This document shows, one piece after another, positions 47,719-56,503 of a DNA stretch of 64,000 bases (position 1 is the stretch's first letter; each line of letters starts with the position of its first letter). The stretch is from the NCBI RefSeq assembly GCF_020171725.1, contig NZ_JAIVAJ010000001.1:124001-188000 (forward strand), given 5' to 3'. This DNA comes from Halobacillus litoralis. Lineage in GTDB: Bacteria; Bacillota; Bacilli; Bacillales; Halobacillaceae. The notes beneath the pieces were generated by a model that did not search any database, had not been told where the DNA came from, and saw only the letters and a program-made list of their open reading frames with translations. Both the position numbers and the translations under genes were made by a program.

Positions 47719-49140
47719 CTACACTTTCTCGTTCATGAGTACGTCGTGGAAGGAAAGTTCTTCTTCTTCGCCGTTATCTTCTCCTGAATCTCCCTCACCT
47801 GCTGACTGCCTGTTTTGTTGCTGCTGGTCGTCTTCGTTCAATTCAGCATCTTGGAAAAAGGATTGCTGAGCCTGCAGGTTCTCCTGCCTCTCAACGATGA
47901 CCTGCTGTGGAGAGAACATATGCCTCAATTGATTCATATTTCCATCCAGCATCTCTTTTGCAGCCTGGCTGCTTACGAGGATTTTCACAGCCATTTCGCC
48001 GTTCACCTGGACCATCCTCACCATCATGTCGCCTAAGTTGTGAGGCTTCAGCTTGAGCTGCATTTCCATTCCGCCTGCTCGATTAGAGAACAGTTTGCTC
48101 GACTGCAAAATGCGTTCAAACTGCTGGATGAACTCCTGTTGTTTAGCACCTTGCGACTGGTTCTGGTTCACATGTACAACAAACTGCTCGACTTTAGACA
48201 TGGTCATTTGAGGTTGAACCCCGCCTCCCTGGGTGATCGGAGCTTTCTGAGTCCCATCATTCGCTTGTTGCGTTTCTAAAGACTGGGAAACCCACTTCAC
48301 AATGTCCTTCCCTTTTACAGGGACCTGTTGGTGATACGACTGCGGGAGATTTTGTCTCTTTTGAAAAGACTGGAACAAATCTTTAAACAATTGCTTTTCC
48401 GTCTCCGTGCCTTGCTTCATCATTTGGTTCAGAAGCTCTTTCCCTTGGTTCGGCTGCTGTTTTAACAGCTTGTTCAGCTCTTGCAGTACCTGCTTGACTT
48501 CAATAGCGGTTTTGGGATCCATCTGAATTCCCTTTTCTTCTCCCGTTGTGACTCGATGCGTCAGCTGCTGGAATTTCTGCCATAAATTATGTAAATGTTT
48601 TTCTGTTTGATGTTGGTTGGCTTCTATGTTTCCGGGTTTCGCTGTTACCTCGATGCGCTGTTGATCCATAGGCTTTGAAACCGGTTTGGGCTCAAATGGC
48701 GCTGCGGTTACTAGAGCAGCAATCGTTGCAGCAAGCTCTTCTGCTTTCTGAACGGTTTGATTCGGAAGGTCGACGGGTGATTCCTGAAGAATGTTTACAA
48801 GCTCCTTCAATTGTTCAAGACCTTTCTCGTTTACAGGACGTTCCTCTGATGTTAGGTTTGCTTCAATCTTGGCAAAAAGCTGATCGAATGATACTCCTTC
48901 CTCTAAGTCTGGAAAAAGTGATTTCAAATCAATACCTGCTTCTTCTAGAAGTTTCTTGATCTCATTTAATAACTGTTTCACCTTGTCTTCTGACACCAAC
49001 AGTGCCATATCACCACCCTCACCGTCTGATTGAACGGCTGACAAAAGCTTTTGAAAGTCTTTTGCACCTTCTTTTGAAACGGTGGAAAATAGCGAGGTTA
49101 CTTTGCTCGGCTGGCTCATTAACGCCATTACGCTGTTCAT
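47719..49140 (-). CDS. fliK: Flagellar hook-length control protein FliK
   Basis: 473 aa. Long low-complexity, glutamine/lysine-rich ruler region and a C-terminal Flg_hook domain (about 355-425, GGMEMQLKLKPHNLGDMMVR, VNGEMAVKILVSSQAAKEML). A Gln-rich then acidic tail follows. Measures the hook and switches FlhB specificity. Confidence 0.92.
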   Translation of the reverse strand: MNSVMALMSQPSKVTSLFSTVSKEGAKDFQKLLSAVQSDGEGGDMALLVSEDKVKQLLNEIKKLLEEAGIDLKSLFPDLEEGVSFDQLFAKIEANLTSEERPVNEKGLEQLKELVNILQESPVDLPNQTVQKAEELAATIAALVTAAPFEPKPVSKPMDQQRIEVTAKPGNIEANQHQTEKHLHNLWQKFQQLTHRVTTGEEKGIQMDPKTAIEVKQVLQELNKLLKQQPNQGKELLNQMMKQGTETEKQLFKDLFQSFQKRQNLPQSYHQQVPVKGKDIVKWVSQSLETQQANDGTQKAPITQGGGVQPQMTMSKVEQFVVHVNQNQSQGAKQQEFIQQFERILQSSKLFSNRAGGMEMQLKLKPHNLGDMMVRMVQVNGEMAVKILVSSQAAKEMLDGNMNQLRHMFSPQQVIVERQENLQAQQSFFQDAELNEDDQQQQNRQSAGEGDSGEDNGEEEELSFHDVLMNEKV

Positions 49141-49175
49141 ATTGATTCACCCCCTTTCAAAGGATGTCTCTTGTT

Positions 49176-49760
49176 TTAGGATGATGGTGCCCCTAAAAAG
49201 GAGCTGGCAAGATTTGCTGCAGTCTCCGGCTCCATTGCTCCGAGGATCTCGCCTCTTTCCTCACTGGAGATCTGCTCGAGAACCTGTACAGCGAGGGCTT
49301 CACTCATATTTGAGATGATCGGTGCGGCTTCTTCTGCATCCATGCCTTGAAATGAAGTCGCAAGTTCGCCGACCTTTTCACTCGTTTGTTCTTCACTTTC
49401 CTGGGCTGAAACGAGTTCATTTTCCAGGCTTTCAATTTGCATATTCAATTCATCAATAGTGGACTGCTTGGATTCAACCTCTTGCTCAAGCTGCTCGATT
49501 TGAGCGTTATTGTTGGCGATCGTCGCCTCTAATTGACTCGTTTCATCCGCTGCAGCCTGTTCATCCTCTGTTGTCACAACCTCAGAAAGACCCGGAACAC
49601 GATTCGCATATTCTTCAGCCTTTTCAAACACATTGATGCCAAGGATCGTGAAGATGATTAAGGTTAATGTGATGGCAAATCCAACAGGAATGACAATGAC
49701 AAAGATAAACCATTGTAACTTGCTTCCACCTTCTTGTTTGGCTTGTTCACTTTTTGCCAT
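49176..49760 (-). CDS. ylxF: YlxF-like MotE family protein (MgtE N-domain)
   Basis: 194 aa. One transmembrane helix (about 17-42), a long coiled coil (about 75-125, LEATIANNNAQIEQLEQEVE) and a C-terminal MgtE_N-like domain (GMDAEEAAPIISNMSEALAV). Equivalent position to B. subtilis ylxF between fliJ and fliK; related MotE proteins act as chaperones for stator protein MotC, but the role here is inferred. Confidence 0.85.
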   Translation of the reverse strand: MAKSEQAKQEGGSKLQWFIFVIVIPVGFAITLTLIIFTILGINVFEKAEEYANRVPGLSEVVTTEDEQAAADETSQLEATIANNNAQIEQLEQEVESKQSTIDELNMQIESLENELVSAQESEEQTSEKVGELATSFQGMDAEEAAPIISNMSEALAVQVLEQISSEERGEILGAMEPETAANLASSFLGAPSS

Positions 49761-49764
49761 TCGA

Positions 49765-50214
49765 TCACCTATTCTGGAAATTTAAGTATTGTTGCATCGA
49801 TAATTCGTCCATGAATTTACTTTCCTCTTCTTTCACCCATTGCTCTTGTTTCTCCACCTTTTGTTCAATGATCTTTTCAAACTTTTTCACTTCTACGTGT
49901 GCCGTTGTTAATTGCTTCTGTTTCGTCTTCATTTGCTCTCTCGCCTGATTTACTCTAGGCTGGAGGGATTTGACCTTCTCCTCGAGCCTTTCGATATACT
50001 GCTGATGCTGGATGAAAGACATGGCCTGAACGGACTGTTCGGCCAATTGTTTTTCGAAGCGGAATTCTTCCATTTCTTTCTCTTTCAATGTTTCATAGAG
50101 CAGTGTTGCCTTCTCTTCAAAAACTTCAACAGATCGCTGATAGTTTTTCTGATGTTCCTGCTTTTCCCTGTCTCTTAAATCCCTCATCTTATGAAAGATT
50201 TCGATTCGAGCCAT
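49765..50214 (-). CDS. fliJ: Flagellar export chaperone/ATPase stalk FliJ
   Basis: 149 aa, almost entirely predicted coiled coil (about 5-140), highly charged, as usual for FliJ. Good AGGAGGGG site. Sits between fliI and ylxF; interacts with FliI hexamer and FlhA in characterised systems. Confidence 0.9.
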   Translation of the reverse strand: MARIEIFHKMRDLRDREKQEHQKNYQRSVEVFEEKATLLYETLKEKEMEEFRFEKQLAEQSVQAMSFIQHQQYIERLEEKVKSLQPRVNQAREQMKTKQKQLTTAHVEVKKFEKIIEQKVEKQEQWVKEEESKFMDELSMQQYLNFQNR

Positions 50215-50224
50215 AGAACCCCTC

Positions 50225-51532
50225 CTACTCGAATAATTGACGCATCAATTCAGAAGACTGCTCAAAGCTTGATGGCTCATGAATCCCCTGCTTAAGAAAC
50301 TGGATAATTGAAGGGTGATATTTAATAGCCTGATCAATCTCGCGGCTGCTTCCTTTCTTATAGGCACCAATCTGAATTAGTTCACTGTTCTCCTCATACG
50401 TTGCGAGGTTTGCCCTGAGCTCTTCGGCTGCTTTCATATGCTCTTCCGTAGCAATCTGCTTCATGACCCGGCTGATTGATTTCAGCGTATTGATCGCTGG
50501 AAACTGCCCTTGTTCGGCGAGTCTGCGATCAAGTACAAAGTGACCATCAAGGATTCCTCGCACCGTATCCGAAACGGGTTCATTCATGTCATCCCCGTCT
50601 ACGAGCACGGTATAAAAAGCGGTGATCGTGCCTTTACTGCTTGTCCCGGTGCGTTCAAGCAACTTCGGCAGCATCGCAAATACAGAGGGCGTGTACCCTT
50701 TCGTTGTAGGAGGCTCACCTGTTGCAAGCCCAATCTCACGCTGCGCCATTGCGAAACGGGTCACCGAGTCCATCAGCAGATTGACATTGTAGCCGAGGTC
50801 ACGGAAGAATTCGGCTACCGCTGTTGCGGTATAGGCCCCTTTAACCCTCATGAGTGCGGGTTGATCGGATGTTGCGACGATGACAATCGAGCGTTTCAAC
50901 CCCTCTGGTCCAAGGTCATTCTCAATGAACTCCCTTACTTCCCGTCCTCGTTCTCCAATTAGAGCAATGACGTTAATATCGGCAGAACTGTTTCGCGAAA
51001 TCATACCCATTAGTGTGCTTTTCCCGACACCACTACCGGCAAAAATTCCGACACGCTGTCCCTTTCCAACCGTAAGCAGCGAATCAATCGCTCGGACACC
51101 GACTTGGATCGGCTCACGAATGGTCGGTCTCGACAGAGGGTTAGGTGGTTCTTGTTCGGTCGGGTACATCTTTAACCCTTTAGGAAGAGCACTTCCATCA
51201 AGTGGATGACCGACAGCATCCAGGACCTGTCCCATTAAGCCGATGCCTACTTTTACTTTCATCGGCTGACCCGTCGCTTCAACGAGACTTCCAGGGCTGA
51301 TATCACGCATTTCCTTGTAAGGCATCAACAATATGTTTTCACTGTGAAACCCTACGACTTCTGCTGTGATCGGTTCATCCATAGAATTCGGAGGGTAGAT
51401 GTAACACATGTCTCCAATGGACGCATCCGGTCCTTTCGACTCGACCATCAGTCCGACTACTCTATGAATCTTCCCGTAGCGCTTGAACGTGTTCGTTCGC
51501 TTGATTGCTTGAAGGTAAGCTTCTTTATTCAT
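50225..51532 (-). CDS. fliI: Flagellum-specific ATP synthase FliI
   Basis: 435 aa export ATPase resembling F1-beta. Walker A GIFAGSGVGKSTLMGMI (about residue 170), ALIGERGREVREFIEND, Walker B NLLMDSVTRFAMAQRE, and the MNEPVSDTVRGILDGHFVLD block. ATG 51532, with GAGGAG upstream, overlaps fliH by 8 nt; an earlier in-frame start would lie deeper inside fliH. Confidence 0.97.
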   Translation of the reverse strand: MNKEAYLQAIKRTNTFKRYGKIHRVVGLMVESKGPDASIGDMCYIYPPNSMDEPITAEVVGFHSENILLMPYKEMRDISPGSLVEATGQPMKVKVGIGLMGQVLDAVGHPLDGSALPKGLKMYPTEQEPPNPLSRPTIREPIQVGVRAIDSLLTVGKGQRVGIFAGSGVGKSTLMGMISRNSSADINVIALIGERGREVREFIENDLGPEGLKRSIVIVATSDQPALMRVKGAYTATAVAEFFRDLGYNVNLLMDSVTRFAMAQREIGLATGEPPTTKGYTPSVFAMLPKLLERTGTSSKGTITAFYTVLVDGDDMNEPVSDTVRGILDGHFVLDRRLAEQGQFPAINTLKSISRVMKQIATEEHMKAAEELRANLATYEENSELIQIGAYKKGSSREIDQAIKYHPSIIQFLKQGIHEPSSFEQSSELMRQLFE

Positions 51533-52274
51533 GTCCAAGCTCCTCATTGACAACCTCGAATAGTTTCTGGCGCAGCTCTTTCAACTGCTGGTCCACGCCT
51601 GCATCAATCAAGCCGAAAGGAGACTCGATTAAACAGCCGTGCAAATCGACATTGTCCCGAACATAGATGGAAAGATCGGCTCTTGAATGAGTGATCCGCT
51701 GAAGCTCTTCTTTTTGAGAGAATACGTGATGATATTGGTCAGGATGGACAGTGACCGTGATTTCAGGTTGTTCTTGAACTTCCTGGATGGCACGCTTCAC
51801 CACTTCAACAAATGCCTCGTTCTTCTCATCAAGCTCGTACCCGAGAATCTGCTCTGCGCTTCTCAGTGCGAGCTCAACAATGGTCTCTTCGCTCGATTGG
51901 ACGGTTTGATGATACGATTCATTCGCCTGGTCGATGATCCTGTTCGCTTTTTCCAGCTTCTCTTCGAACTGCTCCCCTGCTTCCTGCAATCCTTGGTTGA
52001 AGCCTGCTTGGTAGCCTTCTTCTTTAGCATTTTCGATAAGCGCTTCCCGTTCTTTTGACCATTCTTCACGAGCTTGTTGAATCTCTTGCTGTGCACGCTC
52101 TCTAAGCTGATCCGATTCTTCTTGAGCGCTTTTCTTCAATTGTTCAACTTCGCTCAATTTCCTCTCGGCTTCTTCGCGCTTCTGTAATGCCTTTTCTTCT
52201 TCCGTAACGGTCGATTGCTCTTCAGGGGCTTCTGCCTGATACAGCGGTTTGATCTTAATTACGCGACTAGACAA
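51525..52274 (-). CDS. fliH: Flagellar assembly protein FliH
   Basis: 249 aa regulator of FliI. A long charged coiled coil (about 25-130) precedes the C-terminal FliH/V-ATPase E-like domain (ILGYELDEKNEAFVEVVKRA, LIDAGVDQQLKELRQKL). I prefer TTG 52274 because GGAGGAG is properly spaced for it, and it reproduces the 8-nt overlap seen elsewhere in this operon; ATG 52283 touches the Shine-Dalgarno. Confidence 0.9.
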   Translation of the reverse strand: MSSRVIKIKPLYQAEAPEEQSTVTEEEKALQKREEAERKLSEVEQLKKSAQEESDQLRERAQQEIQQAREEWSKEREALIENAKEEGYQAGFNQGLQEAGEQFEEKLEKANRIIDQANESYHQTVQSSEETIVELALRSAEQILGYELDEKNEAFVEVVKRAIQEVQEQPEITVTVHPDQYHHVFSQKEELQRITHSRADLSIYVRDNVDLHGCLIESPFGLIDAGVDQQLKELRQKLFEVVNEELGHE

Positions 52275-53280
52275 TGATGTCATCTCCTCCGCCACGTGCT
52301 ACGACAATTTCACCAACATCCTCGAGACGACGGATGGCGGAAACGACTCTCGTCTGTGCTTCCTCGACATCACGCAGTCTGACAGGTCCCATAAATTCCA
52401 TCTCTTCCTTGAAAGTCTCCGCCATGCGGTTCGACATATTGCTGAATACGAGTTCTTTGACCTCATCACTGGAGACTTTAAGAGACAAACGCAGATCTTC
52501 GTTCTCCACTTCACGGATGACGCGCTGGATGGCACGGTTGTCGAGTGTGACGATATCTTCGAAGACGAACATACGTTTTTTGATTTCCTCCGCAAGTTCA
52601 GGGTCTTGAATTTCAAGGGAATCCAAAATCGTCCGTTCGGTACTCCTGTCTACTCCGTTCAGCACTTCGACTACGGCCTGAATGCCGCCCGTTTCCGTGT
52701 AATCCTGTGTCACGGTCGTTGAAAGCTTCTTCTCTAGAATCTGTTCAATCTGACTGATCACTTCCGGAGAAGTTGAATCCATAGTTGCGATACGTCTCGC
52801 AACATCAGCCTGAAGCTCCTGCGGAAGTTCTGATAAAATCTGTCCTGACTGCGCAGAGTCCAAATACGAAAGGACAAGTGCGATGGTTTGAGGGTGCTCA
52901 TTTTGAATGAAGTTCAAAATCTGATTCGGGTCCGCCTTCCGGGCGAAATCAAAAGGTCTCACCTGCAGGGAGGAGGTCAGTCGACCGATGATATTCGACG
53001 CTTCATCATCCCCTAGGGCTTTCTCCAAAATCTCTTTCGCGTAGCCGATTCCCCCTTGGGAGATATAATCCTGCGCTAAGGCGATTTGGTGGAACTGCTC
53101 CAAAATCTCCTCTTTTTCCTTCGCTTGAACCTTTTGAACAGAAGAGATTTCTAATGTAAGTTGTTCAATTTCTTCTTCATTGAGATGTTTATAAACTTGA
53201 GCTGCCACATCCGGCCCAAGGGAAATTAACAGTACAGCCGCTTTCTGCCTTCCTGTTAATTCCGATTTCTTTAAGGCCAT
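52267..53280 (-). CDS. fliG: Flagellar motor switch protein FliG
   Basis: 337 aa C-ring/torque protein. Three armadillo-like domains; EHPQTIALVLSYL motif in the middle domain, and the C-terminal charged torque helix region (about 275-300, IREVENEDLRLSLKVSSDEV). TAAGGAGG precedes the ATG. Between fliF and fliH. Confidence 0.97.
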   Translation of the reverse strand: MALKKSELTGRQKAAVLLISLGPDVAAQVYKHLNEEEIEQLTLEISSVQKVQAKEKEEILEQFHQIALAQDYISQGGIGYAKEILEKALGDDEASNIIGRLTSSLQVRPFDFARKADPNQILNFIQNEHPQTIALVLSYLDSAQSGQILSELPQELQADVARRIATMDSTSPEVISQIEQILEKKLSTTVTQDYTETGGIQAVVEVLNGVDRSTERTILDSLEIQDPELAEEIKKRMFVFEDIVTLDNRAIQRVIREVENEDLRLSLKVSSDEVKELVFSNMSNRMAETFKEEMEFMGPVRLRDVEEAQTRVVSAIRRLEDVGEIVVARGGGDDIIV

Positions 53281-53292
53281 TGAGGGACCTCC

Positions 53293-54885
53293 TTAATCTT
53301 CTGCAATCCATGATCGCAATAGTTTTGCAAATTCTTCAGGTTTATCACGTGCCATTTTTTCAAGTTGCTTTCTTCTTTGTGTCGATTCATCGAACTTCTC
53401 TTCAATGTCCGGAATTTCTTCAGGAACACGTTCAAATACTTCCTCATATTCTTCCTCTTCTTCTTCGTTCCTTCTTCTGACCAGCATCCATACAAGCACG
53501 CCTATGATGGCTGCCAGAACGGCACCTACCGCGTATGCCCATACAGGGATACTGAAGCCTGGCTGCTGTGGTACGGTTTGTCCATTAAACTCCTGAAATA
53601 CGATCGATACCTTCTCATCAGGATTCACTTCTCCGTAGCTACCATTAATCGAGGTCGTAATCATGGAATCCAAAATGGACTGGACGCCATCCTGCACCGT
53701 TTGCTGTTCTTGTGCCGTAAGGGTAATGGTTTCTCCGTTTTCGTCTGTACGGGTATTATCGATCGCAACCTGAATGCCCAAGTCCCTTACTTTATAAGGG
53801 GCTTCTTCGATGTTGCGTCGAATCCGGTTGAATTCATTGTTGATCGTCTCACGAGTCATTTCGTAATCCCCGTTTGCTCCAGTGACGCCGGCTGGGTAGT
53901 TTGCGATGTCTTCATCACCAGCACCCGGGACGCCACCGTCCTCAGGAACCCCGCCTTCATATGTTTCTTCAATACGCTCGACACTCACAGGTAAACCTGA
54001 CATCGTTTCCGGGTCAACCGGCTCGACCAGTTCCTCCACTCGATTCTCCTGAGTGAAATCAATGTCCGCCGTGACCGTCGCAATGACCTTTTGCTGCCCA
54101 ATCATTTGACCTAACATACGTTGAACTCGCTGCTTGATATCGCGCTCGATATCTTGTTTCACTTGTTGCTGATATGTATAAAGATCTCCAGAACCAGGAG
54201 AATTTGAATTTTCTGTGTCATAATACTGAAAATTCTGGTCCATAATGACGATATTATCTTTAGAAAGATTTGGCACAGATTTTGAAGCTAAATTGTAGAG
54301 CGCTTCAATCTGCTGATTCTCAAGCTGATATCCGGGCTGAACCCCCAACACAATCGAAGCTGAGGCGGCCTGCTGTGAATCAGGATCAAGAAAAACGGTT
54401 TCCTCTGGCAGATTAATCATCACCTGCGCATCTTGTATGCCTGTAATCCCCATCATGAGATTGGCGAGTTCACTCTGCATGGCATCAAGTCTGATCATGC
54501 CGAACTCATTATCCGTCATCCCCCAGGAAGTATTGGCACTGAAGAAGCTGTAATCAATCGAACCGCTGCTCGGCAGTCCCGAGGCGGCCATATCAACGAG
54601 CAGCGCTTCTGCTCGCGGCTCCGGAACCATGATCGTCGTTCCGCCTTCTGTCAATTCGTAAGGAACACCTCTCGTATCCAACTCTGCTTTCACTTGACCT
54701 ACTTCCTGTAGTGTCAAGCCATTGTAAAGGGGTACCATTTTTGAGCTGGATGCAAAGATGCTCACCATGACCAGGGCAAGAATGACAGCTATTCCAGAAC
54801 CAATCATTAATCCTTTTTGTATCTTACTGCGATTTGTCCAGAACGTTTTGATTCGTTCCTGGTATAAAGATAATTTTTCTTTCAT
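53293..54885 (-). CDS. fliF: Flagellar MS-ring protein FliF
   Basis: 530 aa. Two transmembrane helices (about 26-46 and 447-469) bracket the large periplasmic-equivalent ring domain (RBM1-3; LDTRGVPYELTEGGTTIMVP, INLPEETVFLDPDSQQAAS). A C-terminal cytoplasmic FliG-binding tail ends in LLRSWIAED. An acidic run (EEEEEEYEEVFE) follows the second helix. ATG 54885 chosen by GGGGGC and alignment. Confidence 0.97.
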   Translation of the reverse strand: MKEKLSLYQERIKTFWTNRSKIQKGLMIGSGIAVILALVMVSIFASSSKMVPLYNGLTLQEVGQVKAELDTRGVPYELTEGGTTIMVPEPRAEALLVDMAASGLPSSGSIDYSFFSANTSWGMTDNEFGMIRLDAMQSELANLMMGITGIQDAQVMINLPEETVFLDPDSQQAASASIVLGVQPGYQLENQQIEALYNLASKSVPNLSKDNIVIMDQNFQYYDTENSNSPGSGDLYTYQQQVKQDIERDIKQRVQRMLGQMIGQQKVIATVTADIDFTQENRVEELVEPVDPETMSGLPVSVERIEETYEGGVPEDGGVPGAGDEDIANYPAGVTGANGDYEMTRETINNEFNRIRRNIEEAPYKVRDLGIQVAIDNTRTDENGETITLTAQEQQTVQDGVQSILDSMITTSINGSYGEVNPDEKVSIVFQEFNGQTVPQQPGFSIPVWAYAVGAVLAAIIGVLVWMLVRRRNEEEEEEYEEVFERVPEEIPDIEEKFDESTQRRKQLEKMARDKPEEFAKLLRSWIAED

Positions 54886-54948
54886 AATTGCCCCCACAAA
54901 AATCACGACTTAAAGGAATAGTATAATAACTATCGTCCTGAATATAGA

Positions 54949-55263
54949 TTATACTTGCATGCGCATAATTTCTTTATATGCCTCCACGACTTTGTTTTGA
55001 ACCTGGACCGTCGTCTGCATCGTGATGCTCGCTTTTTGAGCCGTGATCATGACGTCGTGCAAGTTCTCCACTTCTCCTCGTGCGAGAGCCTGAGTCATTT
55101 CATTGGATTGCGCTTGTGATTCATTCACATTATGAATTGCGTTTTTTAACTGATTGGCAAATTGAGCATGCGCTTCAGCTGGCGTCGATCCAGGCTTTCC
55201 GACCTGCACCTCTTGGTTAAGGGGAGCAGATGGAGACCCGATTTGATTTGTAATGACCGGCAT
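54949..55263 (-). CDS. fliE: Flagellar hook-basal body protein FliE
   Basis: 104 aa. Conserved C-terminal half FANQLKNAIHNVNESQAQSN...LARGEVENLHDVMITAQKAS and VVEAYKEIMRMQV. Connects the MS-ring to the proximal rod. Third gene of the operon. Confidence 0.96.
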   Translation of the reverse strand: MPVITNQIGSPSAPLNQEVQVGKPGSTPAEAHAQFANQLKNAIHNVNESQAQSNEMTQALARGEVENLHDVMITAQKASITMQTTVQVQNKVVEAYKEIMRMQV

Positions 55264-55291
55264 CTATTGAACACTCCTGTCTTTATTAAAT

Positions 55292-55747
55292 CTATCTTCC
55301 AATCTCTAAGGCTTTCATCAGCATACTTTTGGTTGCGTTGAGTGAAGTGACGTTTGCTTCATAGGAACGTGTGGCGCCCATCATATCGACCATTTCCTGA
55401 AGCGGGTCAACATTTGGCATTTGGACATAGCCGTTTTCGTCAGCGTCGGGGTGGTTGGGATTGAAAACTTGTTTGAATGGTTGGTCATCTTCTGCAATTT
55501 CCGTCACCTTAACACCCTGGGCAGGTGTGGAAGATTGGTTAGAGGCCATTTGTAAAAAAGAACGGAAATCTTGGTCTTTTGATTGGAAAGTGACCATTTT
55601 TCTACGGTATGGAACCCAATCTCCATTTTCATTGACGGTAGCACGCGTCGAGTTGGCATTCGCGATGTTGGATGATGCGACATCCATACGAAGGCGTTGA
55701 GCCGTAAGAGCGCTTGCTGTTGTATTCATTGCACCGAATATACTCAA
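55292..55747 (-). CDS. flgC: Flagellar basal-body rod protein FlgC
   Basis: 151 aa. ASALTAQRLRMDVASSNIAN with MVDMMGATRSYEANVTSLNA and MLMKALEIGR. The start is TTG 55747, supported by AGAGGAGGG upstream and the alignment MSIFGAMNTTASALTAQ. 3 nt after flgB. Confidence 0.95.
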   Translation of the reverse strand: MSIFGAMNTTASALTAQRLRMDVASSNIANANSTRATVNENGDWVPYRRKMVTFQSKDQDFRSFLQMASNQSSTPAQGVKVTEIAEDDQPFKQVFNPNHPDADENGYVQMPNVDPLQEMVDMMGATRSYEANVTSLNATKSMLMKALEIGR

Positions 55748-55750
55748 AAA

Positions 55751-56146
55751 TTAGTTCCCTCCTCTAAGAACAGATTCCAGACCACTGAATTTACTACTGA
55801 TACGACTCGTAAGTGCCTGGTATTGGATTTGGTTCTGAGCCAGTTCGTTCATTTCTTTGTCTATGTCGACGTTATTGCCGTTGTGATTGTATGTAGTATT
55901 CTGTCTCGTAATCGTTTGAAAGGAAGACGATCCCTCGCGGTTTTGAAAGTCGATATGACGGGAATGGGTTCGTTTAGTCGGAATAGAAGACAACTCCGAG
56001 CTCAACACATCTTTAAATACGACATCCTTCGCCTTATACCCTGGTGTATCTACATTGGCAATATTGTTCGCTATCGTCCGGTTTTTAGCTGCCGAATGGT
56101 TCATAGCGTTTTCTAATGTATGAATCGTTTGTCCGAAAAGATTCAA
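55751..56146 (-). CDS. flgB: Flagellar basal-body rod protein FlgB
   Basis: 131 aa. LFGQTIHTLENAMNHSAAKN and NNIANVDTPGYKAKDVVFKD; ends in a short conserved tail. The start is TTG 56146, 6 nt after GAGGTG; the in-frame GTG at 56155 is part of that site. First gene of the fla/che operon. Confidence 0.95.
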   Translation of the reverse strand: MNLFGQTIHTLENAMNHSAAKNRTIANNIANVDTPGYKAKDVVFKDVLSSELSSIPTKRTHSRHIDFQNREGSSSFQTITRQNTTYNHNGNNVDIDKEMNELAQNQIQYQALTSRISSKFSGLESVLRGGN

Positions 56147-56224
56147 CTTTTTCACCTCATCTTCGACAAATTCCCCTTAGCTACAAGTATCATTGTAAAT
56201 AGGTTTGTATACTTATGTCTATGG

Positions 56225-56239
56225 AAACTTCAGAATTTT
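56225..56239. promoter_or_regulatory. Weak CodY-box-like site upstream of flgB
   Basis: AAACTTCAGAATTTT matches 11 of 15 positions of the CodY consensus AATTTTCWGAAAATT, with the TTCWGAA core intact. Confidence 0.3.
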
Positions 56240-56344
56240 TACGAGAGTGTTACAAACAGTCCAAACGAATTAGGGACTTTTTCTCTTCTTTGTGGAATTT
56301 GTTTACATATGTCGAACCATTGTATTTATCGAATATTATGCCAT

Positions 56345-56359
56345 ACTTTTCTGAATATG
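56345..56359. promoter_or_regulatory. Candidate CodY box upstream of flgB
   Basis: ACTTTTCTGAATATG matches 12 of 15 positions of AATTTTCWGAAAATT, with the TTTTCTGAA core intact. CodY of B. subtilis is known to repress the fla/che promoter; codY itself is the neighbouring gene here. Confidence 0.45.
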
Positions 56360-56453
56360 AATAGGGATACATCCAAAGGTATTTAAAAACCCCCCTTTAG
56401 AGTGAATACAAAATCCGTTTAATCCCCCTTTCCACACTTCACAATCAGCCCAC

Positions 56454-56498
56454 AAAAAAAGAAGCACGACTGCAGTCCGCAGCCGTGCTTCTTTTTTT
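56454..56498 (-). terminator. Strong terminator of the xerC-hslVU-codY operon
   Basis: GAAGCACG-A-CTGC/GCAG-C-CGTGCTTC stem with one mismatch, extended by A7/T7 on both sides, 5-nt loop, 5 nt after the codY stop. The symmetry would also allow termination in the other direction. Confidence 0.9.
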
Positions 56499-56503
56499 CT
56501 TAT

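Larger units (their letters stand above)
56147..56453 (-). promoter_or_regulatory. Upstream region of the fla/che operon
   Basis: AT-rich intergenic region with no ORF that I accept. It should hold the fla/che promoters, but I find no unambiguous sigma-A or sigma-D promoter. The best sigma-A candidate is TTGGAC-17-TAAAAA (about 56234-56262), which is weak. Two stretches of AAAGGGGG (minus strand) near 56393-56430 and two CodY-box-like sequences are the visible features. Confidence 0.5.

Noticed and set aside
26875..56146. Entire flagellar/chemotaxis block as a possible novel system
   Set aside because: Nearly every gene matches the known B. subtilis fla/che operon in identity and order; only the small extra ORFs, the FapA protein and the TIGR02530-like protein differ, and those are reported individually.
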